Origin: CAVTND01 sp963735955
GTDB taxonomy: Bacteria; Pseudomonadota; Gammaproteobacteria; Burkholderiales; Burkholderiaceae_F
Assembly (NCBI GenBank): GCA_963735955.1
Contig: CAVTND010000004.1
Coordinates: 153,182 to 217,181, forward strand
Reading direction: 5' to 3'
DNA length: 64,000 nt
Shown here: positions 1 through 9,495 of the stretch, one piece after another
How the letters are laid out: the number at the start of each line of letters is the position of its first letter
How positions within the stretch are numbered: the first letter of the stretch is position 1
Notes under the pieces: model-generated
What the model saw: the letters and a program-made list of their open reading frames with translations, nothing else
Database searches by the model: none
What the model was told of the DNA's origin: nothing
Translations under genes and position numbers: made by a program

Positions 1-453
1 ATCCGCAACGCTGACTGGCTCCGCGCGCATACTGAACGCAGCCCGCGCAGCTGGGCGACCGCGCAGGGGGTGGCAACCTTGCCCCTGGCTCTGATCGGCT
101 TGATCGTGTTGTTCGGCCTGAGCGTGATCAACAGTCAAGTCGAGTTGAGCGGACCCGGATTTCAGTTTCCGCTGGGGCCGACGCCCGAACGGTTCATCGC
201 ATTGATGCTGGCGATCGGACTGTTCGCCTCCTGGCTCGGCACCCTGTGCTGGAACGAGGCGAGCCAGCGCCTGCCGACCGCACTGGCCGGACAATTGATC
301 GTGTTCGAAACCCTGGCTGCGCTTGCCTACGCATTCGCGTTGCGTGGTGAGTGGCCGCAAGCGCCGACGTTCGCCGGGATCGCACTACTAGTGATTGGCG
401 TCGCCTGGGCCTTGCGTGTGCGCCCGGAGCCGATTGCGATCGAGCCGCACTGA
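1..453 (+). CDS. EamA/DMT-family transporter, C-terminal part
   Basis: The reading frame is open from the first base, so the start lies upstream of the window; about 150 residues are visible. Four hydrophobic segments can be seen (around LALIGLIVLFGLSVI, FIALMLAIGLFASWL, LIVFETLAALAYAFAL and AGIALLVIGVAWAL), separated by short loops, ending in a charged tail. The segment spacing and the WNEASQRLP-type loop before the last two helices fit the second EamA repeat of drug/metabolite exporters. It would be an inner-membrane exporter of small metabolites; the substrate cannot be inferred. The family call rests on topology and general resemblance. Confidence 0.7.
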   Translation: MRNADWLRAHTERSPRSWATAQGVATLPLALIGLIVLFGLSVINSQVELSGPGFQFPLGPTPERFIALMLAIGLFASWLGTLCWNEASQRLPTALAGQLIVFETLAALAYAFALRGEWPQAPTFAGIALLVIGVAWALRVRPEPIAIEPH

Positions 454-593
454 GGGCACGGACCGGAAATGCGTTATGCAACGATCAGGGTTGAGGCGAC
501 TCAACGCGACTTTGACATCGGGAAGCGGTCGATCGACCGGGTTCGACCCGGAGCCGCCGTTAGCAGACTCGACTCCAGTGGCGTTAAGGTGCT

Positions 594-609
594 CCTGCGT
601 TAACGCAGG
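594..609. repeat. perfect 16-bp palindrome
   Basis: CCTGCGTTAACGCAGG is a perfect inverted repeat in the non-coding stretch after the EamA gene (454 to about 630). It could be a dimeric regulator operator, but no promoter or regulated gene is obvious beside it. Nothing else recognisable was seen in this gap. Confidence 0.4.
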
Positions 610-630
610 CCTCGGTGACCGCACCCAAGG

Positions 631-1146
631 TCAGCTTCTCGCGATGAGTCTGTCCGCTCTAGCGACATTCTGAGGGCGGACCTCGAAGTCAGCAATTGGC
701 CGGCTACCACCCCGGTATTGGCTACCGCTGCGGGCTGGGATATGGCCCACTAGTCGCGGGTCCCCAGAGCCACCCACACGTCTCCGGCGTCTTACAACCA
801 ACACGCTGCCAGGACTCACTGCCTGGCGGCGTGATCGCCGTCGGAGCCGGTGGCATCGGCGCGCAATGCGATCCCATCGCCGCGCAAGCAATCGACGTAG
901 TCCATAACAGCGCAAGCGATTGGGCGCGGGACCATCCGGGCGATTCCAATTCGGATCGCAGTGACAACTGACTTTCGCCGCGTCCGCAGGCGCAAGGCGC
1001 TCGGCGCCTTGCGGTGTCAACACAAGGGACGGAGACCTCTCGCTCGGCAATGAACGAAGGGCGGCCTTTGCATCAACGTCCTGTGCCGCGCTGACGATTG
1101 GCGTTGAACCAAGAATGGCCAAACAGGCAATGGCAAGGAACCTCAT
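631..1146 (-). CDS. hypothetical exported protein, probably frameshifted
   Basis: An ATG at 1146 opens a frame with a convincing Sec signal peptide (MRFLAIACLAILGSTPIVSA, residues 1-20) and a plausible mature start after it. The frame stays open to 631, but from about residue 60 it becomes arginine-rich, as out-of-frame translations do in this GC-rich DNA. The other two minus frames also stay open for 50-80 codons here, so an indel near 970 is likely and the true C-terminus cannot be chosen. No family was recognised. Confidence is mainly in the signal peptide. Confidence 0.3.
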   Translation of the reverse strand: MRFLAIACLAILGSTPIVSAAQDVDAKAALRSLPSERSPSLVLTPQGAERLAPADAAKVSCHCDPNWNRPDGPAPNRLRCYGLRRLLARRWDRIARRCHRLRRRSRRQAVSPGSVLVVRRRRRVGGSGDPRLVGHIPARSGSQYRGGSRPIADFEVRPQNVARADRLIARS

Positions 1147-1403
1147 CACAGTCCAGTCCCTGTCCCGGAGATGAAATCTTCTCCCATGGCTTCGATGTCC
1201 GCAAGGCGGCTGTTTAGCGTCGCACGTCAACTTCTGCTGCTGGGCAGACCACGGCCTTGCCTTTTCGCGAGAGGAATTGCGTCCGGTCAAAGCAAACGCG
1301 TTTCGCCACACCTCCGCGATCGGCGCAGTGATACCGTGAGTTTCTTATCCATGGAACAGTCCCCACGCTCGTCTGACGGCGCGCGCTGGATACCGGAGGG
1401 CCC

Positions 1404-1925
1404 ATGACAGCAAAAGTCGACTTCTCCAAACTCACACTGATGGACACTCTCGATCTGGCTACTCTGATCGAGGTCGAGGCGTTCAAGCGGTACAGCCTGT
1501 TCGTCGAACAGATCGGAAGTTCCACCGAGGCCGGGGCGTTCTTTCAGTCGATGGTCGACAACGAGAAGAAGCACGCGGATCAGCTCGCCGAGCGCCGAGT
1601 CGCACTGTTCGGCGAAACTGCCGCAAGAGTGAAGCTCGACGACATCTTCGATGTGGAGGCCCCCGACGTCGGGTCGACTCGCTGGAACATGTCAGAGTTC
1701 GAGGCGTGCCAGGTGGCCTTGAACTCCGAAAGGAAGGCTTTCGAGTTCTACGACGAGTCCCTGCGCAGCGTGACGCAACCCGATGTCGAGGCGCTGTTCG
1801 TGCAGTTGCGGGACGAGGAGGCCGAGCACGTTCGCATGGTCGAAGAGATCATTGCAAAGTTGCCACCGTCATCCAAGGTTGAAGCTGAAGACCAGGACGA
1901 CACGTATTTTCGGATGGGCTACTAG
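1404..1925 (+). CDS. ferritin-like / rubrerythrin-type di-iron protein
   Basis: A 173-residue soluble protein, preceded by a purine-rich GGAGGG just before the ATG. It shows the four-helix ferritin-like pattern of iron-ligand motifs: LIEVEAF near residue 23, NEKKHADQ near 54, ERKAFEFYDE near 110 and RDEEAEHVRMVEE near 137. These are the paired E and ExxH motifs of a di-iron site. No rubredoxin CxxC domain is present, so it is a rubrerythrin-like ferritin-domain protein rather than full rubrerythrin. A role in iron or peroxide handling is inferred from the family only. It appears to be monocistronic. Confidence 0.75.
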   Translation: MTAKVDFSKLTLMDTLDLATLIEVEAFKRYSLFVEQIGSSTEAGAFFQSMVDNEKKHADQLAERRVALFGETAARVKLDDIFDVEAPDVGSTRWNMSEFEACQVALNSERKAFEFYDESLRSVTQPDVEALFVQLRDEEAEHVRMVEEIIAKLPPSSKVEAEDQDDTYFRMGY

Positions 1926-2068
1926 AGAATTGCTCCCTCCTTAGCCGGCCGCGTCACATTGCAGCGGCAGCCGAGGCGCTTGCCTCTTCCCGCTGTCGAT
2001 AGTCGATCGAGTTCGGAACGTCCACTCGAATCACGCGTGTCGGCAACTGGCCGATTTGCCTCGCCGCC

Positions 2069-2284
2069 TCAAGGCTGAATAGTTGCCAAGTCAGCCTCGC
2101 TGGGAAACCTTCCGGTCTCATATCGGGAGAAAACGACCTGACCCTCGACGACGATATCGAACTGGCCGCTGCGTCCGGGAAGTATGTCCACCGGGCCGCG
2201 TCCTCGCGACTCAAACCAAGCCTTCACACGGAGGGCTTCGGGTTTGTAGCCTCAGGCGGCGCAATAGTGAATAAGGATCGCCAT
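2069..2284 (-). CDS. SelW-like (Rdx family) selenoprotein with in-frame UGA
   Basis: The frame from ATG 2284 reads through TGA at 2254-2252 (residue 11) to a stop at 2071-2069, giving 71 residues. The N-terminus is MAILIH then YCAAUGYK, which matches the selenoprotein W signature (vertebrate SelW has YCGAUGYK); CxxU is the redox motif. The rest has the Rdx thioredoxin-like pattern: PEALRVKAWF helix, VDILPGRSGQFDIVVEGQ strands, VFSRYETGRFPSE and a short final helix. An alternative ATG lies three codons upstream (2293); neither has a strong Shine-Dalgarno. A hairpin just after the UGA could be the bacterial SECIS. No Sec machinery (selABCD) is in the window. Conventional ORF calling misses this gene because the UGA is read as a stop. 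It is probably a small cytosolic thiol/selenol redox protein. Confidence 0.8.
2218..2238 (-). promoter_or_regulatory. candidate bacterial SECIS hairpin
   Basis: On the minus strand, 14 to 34 nt after the UGA, the stem AAGCC pairs perfectly with GGCTT around the 11-nt loop CTCCGTGTGAA. The loop carries a GU at nucleotides 23-24 after the UGA. Bacterial SECIS elements are hairpins inside the reading frame shortly downstream of UGA with a loop GU recognised by SelB. Position and loop fit, but sequence alone cannot prove function. Confidence 0.5.
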
Positions 2285-2350
2285 ACAAACCATCAACTGG
2301 AACATCACGACGCTGAAAGAGTCGGACATCGACCAAACCCTGCGTTGTGT

Positions 2351-2851
2351 TCAGCGGCAGTTTACCGGCAGCCAGCCCTTGGGGAGGTTGGTTTTGTTGG
2401 CCGCCATCACGGTCATCTTCTCTGGCGCCGCGGCAAAGCCGCAGACCCAGGCCACGGGCACGATGGGGGCATCTTCGACCACCGCGGGACGCAGGCTCAA
2501 GGTCATGCCGCGCAGCGCGCCATTGGCCTGATTGCCAAACACCACGTGGATGGCACCGGCTTCGACCGTCAGTGACTTGACGTAGTTGCTGACCACCTTG
2601 TCGGGCGCGGGCAAGCCCGCCGCGGCGTTGTCATCGGGCAAAGTTTTGGTGGTGGCCCAGGCGGCGGCGATCGGCCCTTTGGCGATGTCGGTCAGCCGCA
2701 TCGCCTCAATGACCTGTTCGCGGATGTATTTGTCGCTGTAGATTGGAACAGCCATCAATGCAAGGATGGCGATGATCGCCACCACCACCATCAGCTCGAT
2801 CAGGGTGAAGCCACGCAGTGACCGCGTCGCGTTTCTTCGGGGCTTGTTCAC
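2351..2851 (-). CDS. type IV pilin (PilA-like prepilin)
   Basis: A 166-residue prepilin. After a short basic leader (MNKPRRNATRSLRG) comes the class III cleavage motif G/FTLIELMVVVAIIAILA with Glu at mature position 5, followed by the hydrophobic helix that anchors and assembles pilins. The C-terminal domain ends with two cysteines (WVCGFAA and PVNCR) that could form the usual pilin disulphide loop. PilD-type peptidase would process it at the inner membrane. No other pilus gene is adjacent; a GspE/PilB-type ATPase lies 33 kb away. The gene lies 66 bp upstream of the selenoprotein gene on the same strand. Confidence 0.88.
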   Translation of the reverse strand: MNKPRRNATRSLRGFTLIELMVVVAIIAILALMAVPIYSDKYIREQVIEAMRLTDIAKGPIAAAWATTKTLPDDNAAAGLPAPDKVVSNYVKSLTVEAGAIHVVFGNQANGALRGMTLSLRPAVVEDAPIVPVAWVCGFAAAPEKMTVMAANKTNLPKGWLPVNCR

Positions 2852-2867
2852 GTGAGCTACGAGCCGG

Positions 2868-2889
2868 CCGGGTTGCCAACGGAACCCGG
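2868..2889 (-). terminator. hairpin directly after ureG (possible terminator)
   Basis: CCGGGTT and AACCCGG form a perfect 7-bp stem with an 8-nt loop immediately after the ureG stop codon. There is no clear U-tract on the minus strand after it, so it may be a weak terminator or a 3-prime-end stabilising hairpin between the urease operon and the pilin gene. Confidence 0.35.
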
Positions 2890-3597
2890 TCAGGCCGCCT
2901 TGGGCGCGGTGCGCGACGGATCGAGCAGCCCCCTGGCGACGATGAAGTCGACGATCGAGCCCAGGCCCTCGCCGGTCTTCAGATTGGTCATGACCCAGGG
3001 GCGTGATCCGCGCATGCGCTCGGTGTCGCGCCTCATCACGTCAAGGCTTGCGCCGACATGCGGCGCCAGATCGATCTTGTTGATGATCAGAAGATCGCTC
3101 TTGGTGATGCCCGGGCCGCCTTTGCGCGGTATCTTTTCGCCGCCTGCCACGTCGATCACGTAAAGAGTCAGGTCGCTGAGCTCCGGGCTGAAGGTTGCGG
3201 CCAGATTGTCGCCACCGCTTTCGATGAAGATCAGTTCGAGATCCGGGAAGCGCCGGCACATGCGCTCGACCGCGTCGAGATTGATCGAGGCGTCCTCGCG
3301 AATGGCGGTATGTGGGCAGCCTCCTGTTTCCACTCCCATGATGCGTTCCGGCGCGAGCGCTTCGGCTGCCACCAGCAGACGTTCGTCTTCGCGGGTGTAG
3401 ATGTCGTTGGTGACCACCGCGATCCGATAGCGCTCGCGCATGCGCTTGCACAGCACCTCGACCAGGGTGGTCTTGCCCGAGCCGACCGGGCCGCCCACGC
3501 CGACACGCAGTGGCGGCGTCCCGGCTTCGACAAGCTGTGGCGAGTGCGCGGCTGCAACTGCTCGGGGTGAAGTAACGTTGCGTCATCGATGGACCAT
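2890..3597 (-). CDS. ureG: urease accessory GTPase UreG (5-prime end disrupted)
   Basis: UreG is the SIMIBI GTPase that delivers nickel to urease with UreD, UreF and UreE. The body is clear: P-loop GGPVGSGKTT, metal site CPH in GGCPHTAIRED, ESGGDN, NKIDLAPHVG and the family C-terminus. An ATG at 3597 overlaps the ureF stop (ATGA), the expected coupled start, but its frame hits TGA after four codons. The bases before LRVGVGGPVG are split over at least two frames. Either there are indels in the first about 90 bp or a non-ATG start is used; indels fit the other frameshifts nearby. Last gene of the urease operon. Confidence 0.9.
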
Positions 3598-4289
3598 CAT
3601 GATCTGAACAAGCGTGAATACTGGGTTTCGTGCCGCGCCGAGATCAGCGCGTACTGCACGGTGACGCTGCCCAGTTCGTCATCGCCAACCGAGGTCGCGG
3701 TCGCCACGGCTTTCATGAGTGCGCTCTGAAGAGCAAACAACAAGGTCTGGCCGGCTTGCTGACCGAGAGGCAGGCACTTGATCGCTGCCATCGTCTGGCT
3801 TTCGAGCCAGGCCCACAGATACGCCGCCAGTCCGGCCTCGCGATCGATGCCGAGTCCGCTGCAGGCTGCAGCGAAGGCCATCGGAAAGGCGATCCCCTCA
3901 CCGGCGGGAGGCTTCAGCTTCAGTGCGGGAAAGACGCGCAACATCGATGCGCCCATTTGCAGCGCTTCAGCGCGCAATTCGGCGGTTTCGCGCACGGCCA
4001 TCAGCTCGTCGTTCCAACGAGCGAACGCCGCTTCGTCATCTGCGGCCGCTGCGTCGAATGCGCGTAGCCACAGCGGTGCTTCAAGCCGTGCCAGCGACAG
4101 GGTAAGCAGGTCCTCGATCCAGCGCTGCGCGCTGGCCAGGTCGAATACAAGGCCGTCTTCAATTGCCTTCTCGAGGCCCTGGGAATAGGCGAAGGCGCCG
4201 ACCGGCAGGGCGGGGCTGGCCAGCTGCAGCAGCGCGAGCAGCGGACGAAGGCGCGCTTCGCTGCCGAAGATTCCATCGACCGGCTTCAT
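3597..4289 (-). CDS. ureF: urease accessory protein UreF
   Basis: A 230-residue all-helical UreF, bridging UreD and UreG in the urease activation complex. Recognisable family features are LLALLQLASPALPVGAFAYS near the N-terminus, the GLE motif after it, and the conserved C-terminal region ending DDELGSVTVQYALISARHE. The start overlaps the end of ureE by 4 bases and its stop overlaps the predicted ureG ATG, so the ureE-F-G genes look translationally coupled. Length is normal for the family. Confidence 0.93.
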   Translation of the reverse strand: MKPVDGIFGSEARLRPLLALLQLASPALPVGAFAYSQGLEKAIEDGLVFDLASAQRWIEDLLTLSLARLEAPLWLRAFDAAAADDEAAFARWNDELMAVRETAELRAEALQMGASMLRVFPALKLKPPAGEGIAFPMAFAAACSGLGIDREAGLAAYLWAWLESQTMAAIKCLPLGQQAGQTLLFALQSALMKAVATATSVGDDELGSVTVQYALISARHETQYSRLFRS

Positions 4290-4837
4290 GCAGAGCGGCC
4301 CTGCGGACGCCGCGAGTGGGCTTCGATCGACAGCTGTTCGCCGATCGTCGCCGAGGTCTGATCCACGTCTTCGTGGTGCGACGGCCCGTGTGCATGGGTG
4401 TGACCTTCGTAGGCGCCGGGCTCGGGGTCAAACGGTAGTTCAAGATGTTCGACATGTGCCCCGAGTGCCGCGAGCATCCGTTCGAGCACCGGATCACGCT
4501 CGATCAACACATGATCAACGGCGAGTTGGACCGCGACATGGCGGTTGGCCAGGTGGTAGATCGCGCGCATCAGAGACAAGGGCGCATCCGCGCTCACGCG
4601 CGCAACCGTTTGCGGCGCCGCCTCGATGATCGCAAAGTCATCATCGTCTCCGCCGAGAACCGTGCCCTCGCGCATTACGGTGCCGCGCGGCAGGACGATC
4701 GCCACGCCAACACCGTCCGCGGTCATCGTCGCCAGCCGGCTCTTCACGCGTTCGTCGAAATCCAGCCGCAGTCGAATGGCACGCGCCGCCTCAATGGCGT
4801 CGAGCGGATGGGTGTGCAGACGATTGAAGCGCAACAT
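4286..4837 (-). CDS. ureE: urease nickel metallochaperone UreE
   Basis: A 183-residue UreE with an N-terminal peptide-binding domain (VGVAIVLPRGTVMREGTVL) and a C-terminal metal-binding domain with YHLANRHV and DHVLIERDPVL. The tail is histidine-rich (EGHTHAHGPSHHEDVD, around residues 143-158), the usual extra nickel-binding tail. It supplies Ni(II) to the UreDFG complex. It starts 28 bp after ureC ends and overlaps ureF by 4 bp. Confidence 0.93.
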   Translation of the reverse strand: MLRFNRLHTHPLDAIEAARAIRLRLDFDERVKSRLATMTADGVGVAIVLPRGTVMREGTVLGGDDDDFAIIEAAPQTVARVSADAPLSLMRAIYHLANRHVAVQLAVDHVLIERDPVLERMLAALGAHVEHLELPFDPEPGAYEGHTHAHGPSHHEDVDQTSATIGEQLSIEAHSRRPQGRSA

Positions 4838-4864
4838 CAGGGAAGCAGCAGTGCAGAAATCTGT

Positions 4865-6588
<1,724 letters not shown>

Positions 6589-6592
<4 letters not shown>

Positions 6593-6970
6593 TTCCGGCT
6601 CGCTTTCTTCACGGACTTCTTTCCGGCCTTCTTCGCGATGGCACTCGAGCACGTTGGCCTTGCATCAAGCCGACCCATCACATTGCCGTTAAAGCCGTAG
6701 ACGATCCGGTCACCGCCGAGCGCGACCAGATCGACTGTGCGTTCCTGTCCTGGTTCGAAGCGCACCGCCGTGCCGGCTGCGATGTTCAGGCGGAAACCGC
6801 GTGCTGCCGCACGATCGAAGCGCAAGGCTTCGTTGGTTTCGAAGAAATGAAAATGCGAGCCGACCTGGATCGGACGGTCGCCGGTATTGGCCACCGTCAG
6901 AGACACGGTCTTGCGACCGGCGTTCAGCTCGAGATCGCCGTCGACCGGTCAAGAGTTCGCCTGGAATCAT
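6589..6970 (-). CDS. ureB: urease beta subunit UreB (one apparent frameshift)
   Basis: The N-terminus MIPGELLT starts at ATG 6970. The rest (DGDLELNAGRKTVSLTVANTGDRPIQVGS in pieces, then HFHFFETNEALRFDR) is in another frame from about 6945. Removing one base in accggtcgac restores a continuous UreB, and the total of 382 bases is 3n+1. The C-terminus has a lysine-rich extension (AKKAGKKSVKKASRK). UreB is the small structural subunit joining UreA and UreC. Likely functional in the real genome. Confidence 0.9.
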
Positions 6971-6981
6971 TGACTCTCCGC

Positions 6982-7593
6982 TCAGGCCAGCCGTAACAGC
7001 ACCAGACCGGTCACCCCGATCAGTGCGCCGCAGACCCGGACCCACAGTGCATGACGATGACCGGCGGTTCGGGCCAGCCAATAACCGGTTGTGAGAAGCA
7101 GTGTCGCAGCGAGCGCCATGCCGGGCAGAATCGTCTCCAGGTTGCCGGTGAGTTCCGCACCGTGCGGAATGCCGTGGGCAAAACCGAAGGCAGCACAGAC
7201 TCCGGCGGCAAGCCACGTCGGCCCATTGATGGCAGCGGCCACGGCAAGACCGAACACCATCAGCGAGCCGACCAGGACCGGCTCGGCATACGCGAGTGCG
7301 AAGCCCGCGTGCCCCGTGACCAGGCCAATCGCCGCGCCCGTCACAAAGCACAGCGGCAGCGCAATGGTTTGCAGCGCTACGGTGGACTGGCGTGCGCGGG
7401 AGACGAGATCCGACGCGCTCGCAATCGAGCGACGTGCCGCCCAGACGCCAACGATCAGCATCGCAAGCAGGTGATCGAGGCCGGTGAAGGGATGGACAAA
7501 CGCGGCCAGGAAGCTGTGTTGATCGCCGCCGTGAGCGAAGGCAGCGAGCGGCAGCAGGAGGCTTGAGGCGGCCAGGAATTTCGCGCAACGCAT
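6982..7593 (-). CDS. HupE/UreJ-family nickel permease-like protein
   Basis: About 203 residues from ATG 7593, which has GGAG nine bases upstream; an earlier in-frame ATG at 7608 is possible. It has an N-terminal signal/first helix (MRCAKFLAASSLLLPLAAFA), the HGG and HPFTGLDHLLAMLIVG motif with His and Asp residues typical of HupE/UreJ, and further helices including FGFAHGIPHGAE. The family is thought to take up nickel. It sits between ureA and ureB in the urease operon, so supplying nickel to urease is the likely role. Confidence 0.88.
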   Translation of the reverse strand: MRCAKFLAASSLLLPLAAFAHGGDQHSFLAAFVHPFTGLDHLLAMLIVGVWAARRSIASASDLVSRARQSTVALQTIALPLCFVTGAAIGLVTGHAGFALAYAEPVLVGSLMVFGLAVAAAINGPTWLAAGVCAAFGFAHGIPHGAELTGNLETILPGMALAATLLLTTGYWLARTAGHRHALWVRVCGALIGVTGLVLLRLA

Positions 7594-7609
7594 GAGAGTT
7601 TTCTCCATG

Positions 7610-7913
7610 TCAGGGAATCGGCTGATGCACCGTGACCAGCTTGGTGCCATCGGGAAAGGTCGCTTCGACCTGGATGTCGGGAATCATCTCGGGCACGCCC
7701 TCCATCACATCATCGCGGGTCAGCAGCGTGGCGCCATAGCTCATCAGATCGGCGACCCGACGTACCGTCGCGCGCGCCCTCGAGAATCGCGGCGCTGATG
7801 AAGGCAACCGCCTCTGGATAGTTGAGCTTGAGACCACGGGCTTTGCGCCGTTCGGCCACCAGGCCGGCGGTAAAGATCAGCAGCTTGTCCTTTTCTCGTG
7901 GCGAGAGTTCCAT
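7610..7913 (-). CDS. ureA: urease gamma subunit UreA (one apparent frameshift)
   Basis: The N-terminal half MELSPREKDKLLIFTAGLVA to YPEAVAFISAAILEGARD is in one frame and the C-terminal half TVRRVADLMSYGATLLTRDD to the end (VTVHQPIP) in the next. The shift falls in the CGCGCGCG run near 7770-7777. The total of 304 bases is 3n+1, so one extra base explains it; the corrected protein is about 100 residues, the normal UreA length. It is a structural subunit of urease. The stop is 1 bp from the upstream candidate start of hupE. Confidence 0.9.
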
Positions 7914-7952
7914 CGTTCCATCCAGCGAGTCGTCAGTGCTTCGTCGTCATGA

Positions 7953-8768
7953 TCAGGTCGCCCAGATGCGCGGCGTTTGCGCGCAGCGCCCATTGAATAC
8001 CAGTGGTCGCAGCAGCTGCCAGACCGTGGTCAACGCGCTGCGCGCAGCCGGAGTGCTGTAGGCGAGCACCCGCGCCACCAGCAGACGCGGTGCGATCCGG
8101 GTGACGGCCGTCGAATCATCTACGGGCAGGCCATTGCGCAGCGAATCGACTTGAGCATCGCTCCACTGCGGACCGGCCGCCCACATGCAGCCAAAAACAT
8201 GCCGGCCGGCAAGGCCGATCGGCGAACGGAGGAGATCGTCTCCGCCGTCGATGCGGCTGCGCTCGACCCACTGCAGGCGGCCATCCTGGTGCAGCCGTAT
8301 CGTCTGCGCAAAGCAGCCGTCGCGGAAGTCTTCGCCGGCCGCGGCACGCCCGAGGGCAACGATGTCCCAGCCGATGGAGGCTGCATCCCTGGTCAGATCA
8401 ATGTTGATCGCGGAACGCACCTCGGCCGCGTTGAAGACGATGGTTTCCTGCGGCAGCCATTCAAGTGCGCCGTCGATCCTGAGGGTGATGCTCTGCGTCG
8501 CCGGATGGCCGTTGGCCTTGTACCACTTGGTCGCACCGGGCGTGGTGATCAGCGCCTGGGCATGGGTCTGCGCGTGGACATTGAGTGTCAGCGTATCGCC
8601 ACCGGCGATGCCGCCGGGCGGATGAACGATCAACGTGTGGCACAAGTCCGGGCCTTCCGGATACAGCGCCTTCTGCACCTGCAGAGGGCCGCTGTGCCGG
8701 CGCGTCAGCAGCGTGCGGCCGCGGTCATGGCGGTAGTCGAGCTCAAGCTCAGCGTGCCAGGCAGTCAC
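7953..8768 (-). CDS. ureD: urease accessory protein UreD (UreH)
   Basis: A 271-residue UreD with GTG start at 8768, 16 bp after urtE. Family motifs: LDYRHDRGRTLLTRRHSGPL, LYPEGPDLCHTLIVHPPGGI, TTPGATKWYK and LPQETIVFNAA. UreD docks on the UreABC trimer and, with UreF and UreG, mediates nickel loading and lysine carbamylation. It is the first urease gene after the urea transporter, linking uptake and hydrolysis in one transcript. Confidence 0.93.
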   Translation of the reverse strand: MTAWHAELELDYRHDRGRTLLTRRHSGPLQVQKALYPEGPDLCHTLIVHPPGGIAGGDTLTLNVHAQTHAQALITTPGATKWYKANGHPATQSITLRIDGALEWLPQETIVFNAAEVRSAINIDLTRDAASIGWDIVALGRAAAGEDFRDGCFAQTIRLHQDGRLQWVERSRIDGGDDLLRSPIGLAGRHVFGCMWAAGPQWSDAQVDSLRNGLPVDDSTAVTRIAPRLLVARVLAYSTPAARSALTTVWQLLRPLVFNGRCAQTPRIWAT

Positions 8769-8784
8769 GAATCGGATCGAAGTG

Positions 8785-9483
8785 TCAGATTGAAATCAGG
8801 CCGCGAACGTTTTCGGTCGACATGTCATGGCCCGATCCCGCATGGGTGATCTGGCCGCGCGACATCACTGCGTAGCTGTCGGCAAGCGATTCGGCAAAGT
8901 CGTAATACTGCTCGACCAGCAGCACGGCCATTGTGCTACCGGAAACCAGCTTGCGGATGACCGCGCCGATCTCCTTGATGATGGACGGCTGGATGCCCTC
9001 GGTCGGCTCGTCGAGAATCAGCAGGCGCGGACTGGCGGCCAGGGCCCGACCGATTGCCAGTTGCTGCTGCTGGCCGCCGGACAGATCGCCGCCACGGCGC
9101 TTGAGCATCTGCTTCAGTACCGGGAAAGTCTCGAGGATCTGCTCGGGCAAGCGACGCGACGCGCGGCCGCGCACCGGCGCCAGCCCCATCAGCAGGTTCT
9201 CCTCGACGGTCAGCCGATTGAAGATCTCCCGTCCCTGCGGTACGTAGCCGATGCCGAGTTTCACCCGCTCGTGCGGTGGCAACCGGGTGATCTCCTTGCC
9301 GTCAAGCGAGATGCGGCCGCTCGCGCTTGGCACGAGGCCCATCGTCGTCTTCAGCAATGTGGTCTTGCCGACCCCGTTGCGTCCGAGCACAACGGTGCAC
9401 TCGCCGGCCTTGGCGGTCAGCGAGATATCGCGCAGGATGTGGCTGCCGCCGTAGTACTGGTTCAGACCGGTGATCGTCAGCAT
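8785..9483 (-). CDS. urtE: urea ABC transporter ATP-binding protein UrtE
   Basis: A 232-residue ABC ATPase of LivF type. Walker A GRNGVGKTT (near residue 35), Q-loop region YVPQGREIFNRLTVEENL, signature LSGGQQQQ, Walker B LLILDEPTEGIQPS. The neighbouring urt and ure genes assign it to urea uptake (UrtE). Intact. Confidence 0.93.
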   Translation of the reverse strand: MLTITGLNQYYGGSHILRDISLTAKAGECTVVLGRNGVGKTTLLKTTMGLVPSASGRISLDGKEITRLPPHERVKLGIGYVPQGREIFNRLTVEENLLMGLAPVRGRASRRLPEQILETFPVLKQMLKRRGGDLSGGQQQQLAIGRALAASPRLLILDEPTEGIQPSIIKEIGAVIRKLVSGSTMAVLLVEQYYDFAESLADSYAVMSRGQITHAGSGHDMSTENVRGLISI

Positions 9484-9495
9484 CGGGTGATCTTC

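Noticed and set aside
1954..2214. 86-codon minus-strand ORF overlapping the selenoprotein gene
   Set aside because: It is another frame of the same region; only the frame with the UGA gives a recognisable protein.
3580..3597. In-frame TGA near the start of ureG as a selenocysteine codon
   Set aside because: UreG has no Cys/Sec at this place and the neighbouring bases look frameshifted. Sequence error is simpler.
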